Positions 36,442-45,684 of a DNA stretch of 64,000 bases are shown one piece after another. Both the position numbers and the translations under genes were made by a program. The stretch is taken from positions 372,001-436,000 of the forward strand of contig NZ_JACDIJ010000001.1 in assembly GCF_050937815.1 (NCBI RefSeq). Reading direction: 5' to 3'. The notes under the pieces were generated by a model. That model worked only from the letters and a program-made list of their open reading frames with translations, was not told the origin of the DNA and did not search any database. How positions within the stretch are numbered: the first letter of the stretch is position 1; every line of letters begins with the position of its first letter. The stretch comes from Treponema_C sp050937815 (lineage in GTDB: Bacteria > Spirochaetota > Spirochaetia > Treponematales > Treponemataceae).

Positions 36442-37989
36442 ATGATGAAAAAACTATACGATATATGGTACGGTTTATCCATCCGAAGAAAACTGATTTT
36501 ATATTTTGCCCTGCTTACCTTTGTAATGCTTATAGTAATACTCTATTCTTTCGGAGTTACATACCGGTATACAAAGCAATTTCAATTGATATTGGAAGAA
36601 CATTTTTTACTTAACGAATTTTTAACGGAATTACAGTTTTACGGGAACGAAATAGATGACTTTTTACGTTATAAATCAGAACGGTCCGAAAAAGAAATTA
36701 TTGCGCGTGTAAAAAAAAGCCAAAATAAAATGACTCGCGTTTTAATGAAAATGCGACAGCATATTCCCGAGTCGATTGAAGCGCTTTTTGAAATAAGAGC
36801 TTTGGAAAACTGTCTTGAATCATATACGCAATTAAGTTCATCCCTTTTTTTAGAACAAAACAAGCATTCGCCCGATTTTTTTCAAAAATTATACACTGTT
36901 TCACGTATGCAATATTACATGGAAAGATATATTGCAAACCTACAGCGTATCCGTTTAACCGAAGACAATCTATATTGTGAAAAAATCGAAAATGATATTT
37001 TCTTTTTTCGAACAATGTTTTTAGCGGTATTAACGCTTTTTTTATTCTTTTTGATTTCTTTTTCGGTTATTTTTTCCCATCGGCTTTCAAAACCGATAAC
37101 AAAATTGGCTGAAGTGTCGCTGCGTATGGCAGACGGCGACTTATCCGTTTCTCCGATAGACAATACGTTTAAAACCGGCAAAGAAATGGAAACCGTTATA
37201 TCGGCTTTTAACACTATGAGCCGAAATATAAAAGATATGGTCGACGATTTAAAAATGAAATCAAAATTGGAAACAATGCTTCATGCGGAAGCAATCGAAA
37301 AAGAAAGCGCATTAACGGCCCTGCGTGAAGCCCAATTGGTGAGCCTTCAAAATCAAATAAAACCTCATTTTTTATTTAATACGCTCAACACGATAAACCG
37401 ACAAGCGCAAGAAGAAAAAGCTTTTCAAACCGTAAACTTGATTTTAATACTATCGAATCTTATGCGCTATAATTTACTTTCGCACCGCCAGTCCGTATCG
37501 TTAAAAGACGAATTGTCGGCTTTAAAAGATTATATGCATTTACAGCAAAAACGCTTCGGTAAACGCATCCGTTTTAAAATAGACGCACCTGAAGAAATAT
37601 TATCGGTGGAAATACCGCCGTTTGCAGTACTCACCTTTGCGGAAAATTCCGTTCGGCACGGTCTTGAACCCTGTATAAACGGGGGCACCCTCTATGTGCG
37701 CATATGCAAACGTACCGATACATGCAGAATACAAATTGCGGATACGGGAGTCGGTATGGATAAAGAAACGCTGTATTCGCTTGTCCACATACAAGAAATT
37801 CCGCCGAAAATACGAAGTGACGGTTCAGAAGCGGGTATCGGAGTACGTAATATTATGACTCGACTGGATTTATTTTACGGTACCGAATATGCTTTTAAAT
37901 GTTATTCAAAACCCGGCAGAGGAACTTTAACCGTAATTTCCATTCCCATCCATCCGATGCGGACATTGAGGGAGGAGATACATGTATAA
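36442..37989 (+). CDS. Sensor histidine kinase, YesM/LytS type
   Basis: 515 residues. Two membrane spans (about 16-36 and 190-212) enclose an extracytoplasmic sensor of roughly 150 residues; a HAMP linker follows (RLSKPITKLAEVSLRMADGD). The His_kinase domain has its phospho-acceptor His309 in QNQIKPHFLFNTLN, and the ATPase part shows ENSVRHGLEP and DTGVGMD. This class usually senses sugars or oligosaccharides outside the cell. Overlaps the response-regulator gene by eight bases; placed between the uronate catabolic and transport genes, it probably governs both. Confidence 0.92.
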   Translation: MMKKLYDIWYGLSIRRKLILYFALLTFVMLIVILYSFGVTYRYTKQFQLILEEHFLLNEFLTELQFYGNEIDDFLRYKSERSEKEIIARVKKSQNKMTRVLMKMRQHIPESIEALFEIRALENCLESYTQLSSSLFLEQNKHSPDFFQKLYTVSRMQYYMERYIANLQRIRLTEDNLYCEKIENDIFFFRTMFLAVLTLFLFFLISFSVIFSHRLSKPITKLAEVSLRMADGDLSVSPIDNTFKTGKEMETVISAFNTMSRNIKDMVDDLKMKSKLETMLHAEAIEKESALTALREAQLVSLQNQIKPHFLFNTLNTINRQAQEEKAFQTVNLILILSNLMRYNLLSHRQSVSLKDELSALKDYMHLQQKRFGKRIRFKIDAPEEILSVEIPPFAVLTFAENSVRHGLEPCINGGTLYVRICKRTDTCRIQIADTGVGMDKETLYSLVHIQEIPPKIRSDGSEAGIGVRNIMTRLDLFYGTEYAFKCYSKPGRGTLTVISIPIHPMRTLREEIHV

Positions 37990-38821
37990 ACTGCTTATAG
38001 CCGATGATGAGTCCATAGAAAGAAAAGCACTGCGAAACATTATCGGATCACAGTACCCTACAACAATTGAAGTTATCGAAGCGGTAAACGGTATTGACTT
38101 GCTTGCTAAATTCGATTGTTTTAAGCCGGATATTATTTTTTGCGATATAAAAATGCCGGGGAAAAGCGGACTCGAAGCTATGCGTGAAATAAAAGCAAAA
38201 AATCCCGATCAAATTGCCGTATTTTTATCCGCATACGATTATTTCGATTACGCCCGTGAAGCGGTATCCTTAGGTGTAAAAGAATATTTGATAAAACCGG
38301 CAGCGGATAATTACGTTATCGATTTGGTTCAAAAGTTGATTGATATATTGGATAAAAAAAAGCTGCAAGAACAAGAATTATCGGCTCAAATGGAAAAATT
38401 GGCAATGCTCGATACGTATTTTCAAAATACTTTTAAAACGGAACAAAACAGCGAACAATATAATCTCTACGAACAGCACGGCGAATTATCGGCCAGATTG
38501 GAAAAACTGCTTAAAACCGCCTCGAATATAATGGAACGGGAATATATGTATCCCCTAAATTTGGAAAGTATTGCAAAGCGGGTAAAATTAAGCAGCTTTT
38601 ATTTTAGTAAAATGTTTAAACTCTATTGGAAAAAAAGCTTTACGGATTATTTGGCCGAAATCAGAATAAGAGAATCGTGTAAAATGCTTGCCGACCCTTC
38701 TTTTTCGATAAAAGAAATTGCCGCCGCTGTAGGTTTTTCCAATTCAAATTATTTTTCCCGTGTATTTAAACAAATCAAAAACATAACTCCGGTTAAATAT
38801 CGCAACAAAATTTTGAATTAA
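37982..38821 (+). CDS. AraC-type response regulator, YesN family
   Basis: 279 residues. Receiver domain with DDE at 8-10, phospho-acceptor Asp55 in CDIKMPG and Lys in EYLIKP near 105; a helical linker; C-terminal AraC domain with two helix-turn-helix units (LESIAKRVKLSSFYFSKMFK and IKEIAAAVGFSNSNYFSRVF). Partner of the preceding kinase. The dctP gene begins 65 bases downstream, so it is a likely direct activator of the TRAP operon. Confidence 0.93.
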   Translation: MYKLLIADDESIERKALRNIIGSQYPTTIEVIEAVNGIDLLAKFDCFKPDIIFCDIKMPGKSGLEAMREIKAKNPDQIAVFLSAYDYFDYAREAVSLGVKEYLIKPAADNYVIDLVQKLIDILDKKKLQEQELSAQMEKLAMLDTYFQNTFKTEQNSEQYNLYEQHGELSARLEKLLKTASNIMEREYMYPLNLESIAKRVKLSSFYFSKMFKLYWKKSFTDYLAEIRIRESCKMLADPSFSIKEIAAAVGFSNSNYFSRVFKQIKNITPVKYRNKILN

Positions 38822-38886
38822 ATAGCAAGATATTTTTATTGTGTTCGTTTTTTTTTACCTTTATACTAAAAACGGAGGTTTTGTTT

Positions 38887-39879
38887 ATGAAAAAAACAAT
38901 TTTAATTATTGCATGTGCGCTTTTAGTTGTTTTCGGTTTTTCCGGAGGAGCCAAAGACGGTAATGGCGGCGGAAAAAACATAGTACTCCGGCTCGCCGAT
39001 AACCATCCCGACGGTTATCCGACAGTTATCGGAGACTTGGAATTCGCCCGCTTGGTAAAAGAACGCTCAAACGGACGTATCGTTATTGAAGTGTATAACA
39101 ACGGCGTTTTAGGCGATCAAAAATCCGTTGTAGAACAAGTACAGTTCGGCGGTATAGACTTTGTCCGCACGTCAATTTCATCCGTAGCACCCTTTTATCC
39201 CGACATTAATGCTTTACAAGCTCCCTATTTGTTCCGCGATGCGGATCATATGTGGAAAGTGTTAAACGGTGAAATCGGCGATTATTTTTTGAACAGTGTA
39301 AAATCAAGCGGCTTTGTCGGTTTATGCTGGTTTGATGCCGGTGCGCGTTCTTTTTACAACACAAAAAAACCCATCTATACCGTTGCCGACTTAAAAGGTA
39401 TGAAAATCCGCGTACAGGAATCGGCCTTAATGATGGGTATGATTCAAGCTTTAGGTGCCGTTCCCACTCCGATGCCTTACGGAGACGTATACAGCGCTTT
39501 ACAAACAGGGGTTATAGACGGAGCTGAAAACAACTGGCCCTCATACGACACCGCAAGCCATTATGAAGTTGCACGTTATTTTTCCATAGATGAGCACACC
39601 CGTGTTCCGGAAATGATTATCGCATCGAAAATCACTATGGATAAATTAAGCGCCGAAGATCAAAAATTGATTGCCCAAGCGGCAAAGGATGCCGCACCCG
39701 TCCAAATAAAAGCATGGGCGGATATGGAAAAACGTTCGGAAGATAAAGTACGCGCTGCCGGATGCAAAATCAACACAATAAGAAATCAATCGGAATTTTC
39801 GAACGCTATGGCACCGCTTTACAATTCCTTTTCCGCAGGACAAAAAGAGTGGATCAAAAAGATTCAAGCGGTAAAATAA
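38887..39879 (+). CDS. dctP: TRAP-transporter substrate-binding protein DctP, uronate-type candidate
   Basis: 330 residues from the ATG at 38887 (GGAGG upstream); the frame open from 38839 is too long for the signal peptide. Residues 1-20 form the signal peptide. The binding-protein fold shows GMKIRVQESALMMGM, with the Arg that anchors substrate carboxylates, then ALQTGVIDGAENNWPSY. Related binding proteins take hexuronates or C4-dicarboxylates; uxaC-uxuAB next door favours a hexuronate. Confidence 0.9.
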   Translation: MKKTILIIACALLVVFGFSGGAKDGNGGGKNIVLRLADNHPDGYPTVIGDLEFARLVKERSNGRIVIEVYNNGVLGDQKSVVEQVQFGGIDFVRTSISSVAPFYPDINALQAPYLFRDADHMWKVLNGEIGDYFLNSVKSSGFVGLCWFDAGARSFYNTKKPIYTVADLKGMKIRVQESALMMGMIQALGAVPTPMPYGDVYSALQTGVIDGAENNWPSYDTASHYEVARYFSIDEHTRVPEMIIASKITMDKLSAEDQKLIAQAAKDAAPVQIKAWADMEKRSEDKVRAAGCKINTIRNQSEFSNAMAPLYNSFSAGQKEWIKKIQAVK

Positions 39880-39897
39880 AATTATAACATTGTTTAT

Positions 39898-39931
39898 AAA
39901 AAGGCTGACAGGTATACTGTTCAGCCTTTTT
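39898..39931 (+). terminator. Attenuating terminator between dctP and dctQ
   Basis: AAAAAGGCTGA at 39898-39908 pairs with TCAGCCTTTTT at 39921-39931; ACAG/CTGT extends the stem inside with one bulge. The position behind the binding-protein gene parallels the hairpin at 10383-10416. Confidence 0.75.
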
Positions 39932-39955
39932 GCAAATTGCAGTATTAGGAATAAC

Positions 39956-40465
39956 ATGAAACTTATACAAAAAATTTCCGATATTTTTTTCTCCGTTTTG
40001 CTTTATGTTGCCGGTTTTTTACTCACGGTAATGGTTTTATTGGTTTTTACAAACGTCGTTTTACGCTATGTTTTTAATTCGGGCATATACTGGTCGGAAG
40101 AAGCGTCATTAATTATCGTTATATGGTTTACGTTCATTGCTTTTGCCCTCGGTGTAAAGGAAGATTTACATATCAGTATTAATATTTTACCGAAAAAAAT
40201 ACCTTCGAAGATTATATCGGTAGTGGGCTTTTTAAAATATGCGGTAGAGATTTTTTGCGGCGGAATCTTATTTGTATACGGAATAAAACTGACACGTGCG
40301 GGAGCTTCTTCCGTTTTACCCGCAACAGGTTTGTCGAATGCCGTTTCATATCTTATTGTTCCCGTCAGCGCCGTATTTGTCGTTTTATTTGCACTGCTTC
40401 ATTTCGTTAAAAAGCATAAAACCAAAAAATCTTTAAACAATAATTCAGATTTGCAAGGAGACTAA
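39956..40465 (+). CDS. dctQ: TRAP-transporter small membrane subunit DctQ
   Basis: 169 residues from the ATG at 39956, which follows TAGGAATAAC; the frame from 39890 would begin inside the terminator. Four membrane spans and the family motif FTNVVLRYVFNSGIYWSEEAS near 30-50. It joins the binding protein to DctM. Unusually, two esterase genes separate it from dctM; the SD of the first lies inside the end of dctQ. Confidence 0.9.
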   Translation: MKLIQKISDIFFSVLLYVAGFLLTVMVLLVFTNVVLRYVFNSGIYWSEEASLIIVIWFTFIAFALGVKEDLHISINILPKKIPSKIISVVGFLKYAVEIFCGGILFVYGIKLTRAGASSVLPATGLSNAVSYLIVPVSAVFVVLFALLHFVKKHKTKKSLNNNSDLQGD

Positions 40466-40469
40466 GCTA

Positions 40470-41606
40470 ATGTTAAAAAGAAAATCGATTGTATTCAGCT
40501 CCATATTAGTATGCTTATTTTTTTCCGTATCTTTGTTATGCAACGCAGAAAATATGCTAACCGATGAAAAAGTGGCCTCTTTAGCCCGTAAAGAGCTAAC
40601 GATTTGCCGGAATTTTGCGTACTACCCGCATGCTTTTAATGGTGACTTTGAACAATTTTATGTTGACTTTCATAAGCTTTCTCGAAAACTGCGAAAAGGT
40701 ATAACGGTAGCGGATTACGATGCAGTAATTGAGTTAGGACGAAAACGTGAAAAACTCATACAAATTGTTAAAAATCCGAAAGACACTGTTTGGGATATAT
40801 GGGGGAAAAAAATGGCATGTGAGAGTTACCCAAAAGCAGGCTGGGATGTATCATATGATAATGAAGGTTTTAGGCCATTCCTCAATCCATATCTCAATGA
40901 AAACCAAAAAAATGTAAAAGGGAATGTGATTATCATTGCCGGAGGAGCAAATACTCATCGCTGTAATCAAGTTGAAGGGTACCCCGTTGCAGCATTCTTT
41001 CGTGCCAATGGCTATAATGCCTATGTACTGCAACGAAGAGTTTTACCTTATGCGGATATTGATGCAGTACTTGATCTTGCACGAGCAGTTCGCTATATTC
41101 GTTACAATGCGAAAAAATTGGGTATCGGAAAACCCGATACAATTATTGCAGTCGGATTCTCTGCAGGCGGCATGAATATTATGACTGCAATTGCTGAACA
41201 ATACGGGCATGTAACACCGGACAAGTATTACAGTGACTATATTTGTGACGCAGTAGACGCAGAAAGCGCAGATATTACTGTTGCAGTTCCTATTTACGGA
41301 GTTGTAAACAAAGGACTTGATTATTCAAAAAACATCAATATCCCGCCTATTTTTTCCGTAGTTGGACAAAACGATGAATATTTCTCGAAGAGCATCCCTG
41401 CCTCTATTGAGTTTTTACTCAGTCTAAAAACTGATGTTTCTTTCTGGGTAGTACCGGATGCAAAACACGGGTTTGGTTTATCTACCGGTGTTAAAAATTA
41501 TGTAAACGGTTATACAGTTGCGCAGTTCTGGCCGGAAATATTACTTAGTTTCTTAGACACCCAGTTAGGCTACAAAGAACGTGTAATAAAATATTTACCG
41601 AATTAA
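40470..41606 (+). CDS. Secreted alpha/beta-hydrolase (esterase) 1
   Basis: 378 residues with a signal peptide (about 1-26). The alpha/beta-hydrolase core starts near residue 150 (VIIIAGGANTHRC); the nucleophile elbow is GFSAGG with Ser231, the acid is Asp302 in GQNDEY and the His is His333 in DAKHGFG. This spacing fits small carbohydrate esterases of the acetyl-xylan-esterase or BD-FAE kind. Residues 27-145 are helical and not recognised. Codon use is more AT-rich than in the flanking TRAP genes. Probably removes ester groups from uronate-containing sugars outside the inner membrane; the substrate is inferred. Confidence 0.75.
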   Translation: MLKRKSIVFSSILVCLFFSVSLLCNAENMLTDEKVASLARKELTICRNFAYYPHAFNGDFEQFYVDFHKLSRKLRKGITVADYDAVIELGRKREKLIQIVKNPKDTVWDIWGKKMACESYPKAGWDVSYDNEGFRPFLNPYLNENQKNVKGNVIIIAGGANTHRCNQVEGYPVAAFFRANGYNAYVLQRRVLPYADIDAVLDLARAVRYIRYNAKKLGIGKPDTIIAVGFSAGGMNIMTAIAEQYGHVTPDKYYSDYICDAVDAESADITVAVPIYGVVNKGLDYSKNINIPPIFSVVGQNDEYFSKSIPASIEFLLSLKTDVSFWVVPDAKHGFGLSTGVKNYVNGYTVAQFWPEILLSFLDTQLGYKERVIKYLPN

Positions 41607-41627
41607 GTAATATAGGAACGAGGTTTT

Positions 41628-43430
41628 ATGAAAAATCAATCTTTCTGTGTTTTACTATTTTGTCTATTAGTAGTGTTTCCTTTCAGTATCGCGGCAGATG
41701 CAAAATATGTTTTTGACTCCAATACGCCTTATAATGGAGTCGTTGTCGGGCAATATACGCAGACAATTACTGCAAACAATGAAATAGGCGAGTCCGTTAT
41801 TTATTTACCAAAAGGGTTACAACCATGGACACCGGCCGTTATTATCCTTACTCCAAATGACACAACAGCAATACAATTTGCAGAAAGCAAAGACGGACAA
41901 GAATGGAAAAAAGTTGCAGATACCAATCTTATCGCTCTTGCATTTCTTTGCCCACATAACGGAGAAAAATGGAATCTTAATTGTAACACAAATGAACGTA
42001 ATGACAGTGCAATTTTATCGCAGTTATATATGACTATGCGCTCTAAAAGTACTAAGAATGTAGCACCTTTCTCTATGGACAAATCTCATACCACACTAGT
42101 AGGATATGCAGAGGGAGGCGCAGCAGCTTTGCTGTTTGGCACCATGTGTTCAACTGAGTTTAGCGGAATTGCTGCCATTAATGCCACCTCTATAAATAAA
42201 GAGGTATTAACTTTGGCTGGAGAAAAGTATGTACTACCCTTTCCGGCGGATACTACTGTTGCTATTGAAGAAATGGCAATAAAAGCAAATAGTGTTAATA
42301 TCCCGGTTTGGTTTATTAATTCTAGCAATGCTAATTCAGCAGCACTGGAGTATTACATCAAAGCAAATAAAGCTGTTAAATCTAAATCAAACAAACATGC
42401 ACAAACGGTTTATACAAGTACCACCTCTGTAGCTGAGATATGGATTAGTAATAAAGTAAAGAAACCGTCAGTTATTTATAGCAATTTTCTTTCCAAAACA
42501 AAACGGTTTATGGGCATGCAAAGAGGCGGTCGCCTGGCCTTAGCAAAAGATTTTACCGACAAAAAATTTACTATATATGAAAAAATAATCAATGGGGAAC
42601 AGCGTCGCTGGATGACTTATGTTCCACAAACCTATAATCCGACTAAAAAAACTCCGTTAGTCGTTGTTATGCATGGGTATACAGCATCAATGTATGCTAT
42701 TGCAGAAGAATCTCAATGGTATGATATTGCAGAAGAAAATGGGCTTATTGTACTGTTTATGCAAGCACTTGTCCGTGAAACACCTATGATTAAGAACATA
42801 CCTGCTGCAGCATGGATAGCAGGGAAATTTGCTTCTATGTATAAAGATACTACGGTTGACGTTTCTTTTATTTCTGATGTTATTGAGATGACCAAAGCAA
42901 AGTACAATATCGATACTGGACGCATTTATGCAACAGGCCATTCAAATGGAGCTATGATGGCTGCACAATTAGGTATGGATAAACCGAATCTTTTTGCGGC
43001 TATTGCGCCAGTAGGATATATGACTCCTTCTAATAAGAATAAGTCGCAAAACATGGTCCCCATATGGTTTATTGTTGGAGAATATGATTCTGCTGTCACT
43101 GCGGCACTCATAGAGGGAAACAATACTGTAAATACAATCATTAGTTGGAATGATTTTAACGATATTGATGAAAATCTGATTATAAAAGAAGAGCAGTACA
43201 ACGGTCAATGGCAAACTTTGATTTTTAATACAGTGCAAAAAATACCACTTGTACAATATACGGTTATTAAAAACACTCCGCACACATACATGCCAGAAGA
43301 GAGCAAGAGTATCTGGTATGATTTTTTCAGTAAGTATAATCGTGATTCAGATGGTACACTCTATTATCAGAATAAAAAAATTGACCGAGGCGCTTATATT
43401 CAAGCGAAAAACTGGTATACTGCACAGTAA
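41628..43430 (+). CDS. Secreted two-domain esterase (PHB-depolymerase/feruloyl-esterase-like)
   Basis: 600 residues with a signal peptide (about 1-23). Two alpha/beta-hydrolase-like halves: the first (about 30-290) has GYAEG at the nucleophile elbow, so Ala161 replaces the catalytic Ser; the second (about 310-590) is intact, with TGHSNGA (Ser439), Asp487 in GEYDS and His552 in TPHTY. The second half resembles LpqC/PHB-depolymerase-type esterases, which include feruloyl and acetyl-xylan esterases. AT-rich like the preceding gene, and followed by its own terminator. The inactive half may bind substrate. Confidence 0.75.
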   Translation: MKNQSFCVLLFCLLVVFPFSIAADAKYVFDSNTPYNGVVVGQYTQTITANNEIGESVIYLPKGLQPWTPAVIILTPNDTTAIQFAESKDGQEWKKVADTNLIALAFLCPHNGEKWNLNCNTNERNDSAILSQLYMTMRSKSTKNVAPFSMDKSHTTLVGYAEGGAAALLFGTMCSTEFSGIAAINATSINKEVLTLAGEKYVLPFPADTTVAIEEMAIKANSVNIPVWFINSSNANSAALEYYIKANKAVKSKSNKHAQTVYTSTTSVAEIWISNKVKKPSVIYSNFLSKTKRFMGMQRGGRLALAKDFTDKKFTIYEKIINGEQRRWMTYVPQTYNPTKKTPLVVVMHGYTASMYAIAEESQWYDIAEENGLIVLFMQALVRETPMIKNIPAAAWIAGKFASMYKDTTVDVSFISDVIEMTKAKYNIDTGRIYATGHSNGAMMAAQLGMDKPNLFAAIAPVGYMTPSNKNKSQNMVPIWFIVGEYDSAVTAALIEGNNTVNTIISWNDFNDIDENLIIKEEQYNGQWQTLIFNTVQKIPLVQYTVIKNTPHTYMPEESKSIWYDFFSKYNRDSDGTLYYQNKKIDRGAYIQAKNWYTAQ

Positions 43431-43433
43431 TTA

Positions 43434-43469
43434 TAAAAGTATTTTAAAAAAAAGTTTAAGATACTTTTA
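43434..43469 (+). terminator. Terminator-like hairpin behind the esterase pair
   Basis: TAAAAGTAT at 43434-43442 pairs with ATACTTTTA at 43461-43469, with T-rich sequence after. It lies between esterase 2 and dctM, in the middle of what should be one TRAP operon. Confidence 0.55.
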
Positions 43470-43516
43470 TTTTACAATAAATTTATGTCCGTGATAGGAT
43501 TTATATTTTAAATAAC

Positions 43517-43535
43517 GTCAAATATTCGATTTGAC
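43517..43535 (+). promoter_or_regulatory. Inverted repeat ahead of dctM
   Basis: GTCAAAT (43517-43523) and ATTTGAC (43529-43535) are perfect complements with a five-base loop; the dctM SD TAGGAGAG follows at once. It could hide or expose the SD, or be an operator for a separate dctM promoter. Confidence 0.4.
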
Positions 43536-43550
43536 ATAGGAGAGATTCCG

Positions 43551-44849
43551 ATGCCTGATTTTACCGTAGCTTCATGGCTGTTGTTAGGGAGTTTTCTATT
43601 ATTATTGATTTTAAGAATACCCATAACCTTTACTTTATTTACCTCTTCCATCATTACCGCCTTGTATTTAAAAATACCGCTGATGTCAATCGTTCAAAGA
43701 ATGGTAGGCGGGGTTAATTCTTTTTCTCTTTTAGCTATTCCGTTTTTTATCCTTTCAGGCGAAATGATGAGCCGCGGCGGTATATCGCGCAGATTGATAT
43801 TATTTTCAAATGTTTTAATCGGACGGGTACGCGGAGGCCTTGCACAAGTAAACTGTTTGGCGTCAATGTTTTTCGGGGGTATTTCAGGTTCTGCGGTAGC
43901 CGACGTATCTTCTATCGGAACCATGTTAATTCCCATGATGAAAGAAAAAGGATATGACGATGATTTTTCGGTCGGTGTAACCGTTACCAGCGCATGTCAG
44001 GGGGTTATCATACCTCCCAGCCATAATATGATTATATTTTCACTTGCCGCAGGAGGAGGAGTATCGGTCGGTAAATTGTTTATGGGCGGTATTGTTCCCG
44101 GTATTATGCTCGGCGTTGCATTAATGATTATCAGCTATATTATCGCCGTAAAAAGAAATTATCCTAAAGAGCGAAAATTCAGCTTTAAAGAGGGAATAGT
44201 AATAGCAAAAGATGCAGTACTCGGATTGTTGACTATGATTATTATTATCGGCGGCGTTGTTTCCGGTGTTTTTACCGCAACGGAATCGGCTGCAGTCGCC
44301 TGTGTGTACGCATTTATTATTACCTTTTTTGTATACCGCGAAATCAAAATAAAAGAATTCGGCGCAATTCTTTTAAATACACTCAGAACATTGGCAATGG
44401 TAATGAGCCTCATTGCAGCGGCAAATGCATTCGGATGGCTTTTAGCATTTTTGAGAATACCGGGCAGCGTTACTTCATTTTTGTTGGGTATATCGCATAA
44501 TCGAATCGTTTTACTTTTACTGATTAATGTAATGTTATTAATCTTAGGCTGCATTATGGATATGGCACCTTTAATTATTATTACAACTCCGATATTGTAT
44601 CCGGTTTTGGTAAACAGTTTGGGTATGGACCCCATTCAATTCGGTATTATGCTTATACTCAATTTATCTATCGGTTTATGTACGCCTCCGGTCGGTTCCG
44701 CATTATTTGTGGGTTGCGCTATCGGCAAAATATCAATCGAAAAAGCTGCAAAAGGTATGCTTCCCTTTTATATTGCAATGATAATAGTTTTACTTCTTGT
44801 TACCTTTGTACCTGCAATATCTACTGCAGTGCCCGATATGTTACATTAA
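43551..44849 (+). CDS. dctM: TRAP-transporter large membrane subunit DctM
   Basis: 432 residues, about 12 spans, the sodium-driven channel subunit. Family motifs: FFILSGEMMSRGGISRRLI, FFGGISGSAVADVSSIGTMLIPMM, PPSHNMIIFSLAAGGGVS and NLSIGLCTPPVGSALFVGCAI. SD TAGGAGAG precedes the ATG at 43551. Completes the dctP-dctQ-dctM set although separated from dctQ by 3.1 kb. Confidence 0.94.
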   Translation: MPDFTVASWLLLGSFLLLLILRIPITFTLFTSSIITALYLKIPLMSIVQRMVGGVNSFSLLAIPFFILSGEMMSRGGISRRLILFSNVLIGRVRGGLAQVNCLASMFFGGISGSAVADVSSIGTMLIPMMKEKGYDDDFSVGVTVTSACQGVIIPPSHNMIIFSLAAGGGVSVGKLFMGGIVPGIMLGVALMIISYIIAVKRNYPKERKFSFKEGIVIAKDAVLGLLTMIIIIGGVVSGVFTATESAAVACVYAFIITFFVYREIKIKEFGAILLNTLRTLAMVMSLIAAANAFGWLLAFLRIPGSVTSFLLGISHNRIVLLLLINVMLLILGCIMDMAPLIIITTPILYPVLVNSLGMDPIQFGIMLILNLSIGLCTPPVGSALFVGCAIGKISIEKAAKGMLPFYIAMIIVLLLVTFVPAISTAVPDMLH

Positions 44850-44858
44850 TCCCCGATC

Positions 44859-44887
44859 TTGCAAAAAAAGCTTTGTCGAGGTATAGT
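44859..44887 (+). promoter_or_regulatory. Promoter abutting the uracil-DNA glycosylase start
   Basis: TTGCAA (44859-44864), 17 bases, TATAGT (44882-44887); the ATG at 44893 is five bases further. Transcription would begin at the start codon. Confidence 0.5.
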
Positions 44888-44892
44888 AGAGC

Positions 44893-45684
44893 ATGCACAA
44901 TTTATCCGCTTCCGATGCCCGGCTTTTGACGGACGTACTTAATCTTGTCGATACATGGGTATCGGGAGTGCATACAACACGATTTGATGCTCAAAAAATC
45001 CGCTCGACTGCGCCTTCGGCCTTTGTCAACGGTAAAATGCAAGCCTCTAAAACCGAAACGCCGGAAAATACCGATTCAGCCGCAAGTGAAACAAACGCTT
45101 TTTCTATGCAAAACATTGCCGAAAAAATAGCACAATGTTCTCGCTGCGAACTGTGCCGTATGCGTACCAAAACGGTTCCCGGCTTCGGCTGCCCCAATCC
45201 GGTTGTTATGGTTATAGGTGAAGGACCGGGTGCAGATGAAGACAGGTCGGGTCTTCCCTTTGTCGGACCTGCCGGGCAGCTTTTGGATAAAATGCTTGCA
45301 GCCATTCAACTTTCGCGCCATTCAAATTGCTTTATCGGAAATGTCGTAAAATGCCGGCCGCCGCATAACCGCGACCCTAAACCCGAAGAATCAGAGGCAT
45401 GCGCTTCTTTTTTACATGCGCAAATTCAAATCTTAAAGCCGAAAATGATTTTAGCCGTAGGACGCATTGCCGCACAAAACCTCTTAGCCACAAGTGAGGG
45501 CATAGGTAAACTGCGCGGCCGTTTTTTTTCGTATCGGAACATTCCGCTTATGAGTACCTATCATCCGAGTGCCCTTTTGCGCGATGTTTCTTTAAAAAAG
45601 CCGGCATGGGAAGATTTAAAGCTTTTCCGCTCACGGCTTTTAGAGCTTGATCCCTCCTATACGGAAACATTTATCGATGGCTGA
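44893..45684 (+). CDS. Uracil-DNA glycosylase, family 4 (iron-sulphur)
   Basis: 263 residues. After an unrelated N-terminal extension of about 75 residues come the family-4 elements: CSRCELCRMRTKTVPGFG (two cluster Cys), GEGPGADEDRSGLPFVGPAGQLLD, NVVKCRPPHNRDPKPEESEAC (two more cluster Cys) and STYHPSALLR. The enzyme excises uracil from DNA in base-excision repair. The end overlaps priA by eight bases. Confidence 0.92.
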   Translation: MHNLSASDARLLTDVLNLVDTWVSGVHTTRFDAQKIRSTAPSAFVNGKMQASKTETPENTDSAASETNAFSMQNIAEKIAQCSRCELCRMRTKTVPGFGCPNPVVMVIGEGPGADEDRSGLPFVGPAGQLLDKMLAAIQLSRHSNCFIGNVVKCRPPHNRDPKPEESEACASFLHAQIQILKPKMILAVGRIAAQNLLATSEGIGKLRGRFFSYRNIPLMSTYHPSALLRDVSLKKPAWEDLKLFRSRLLELDPSYTETFIDG

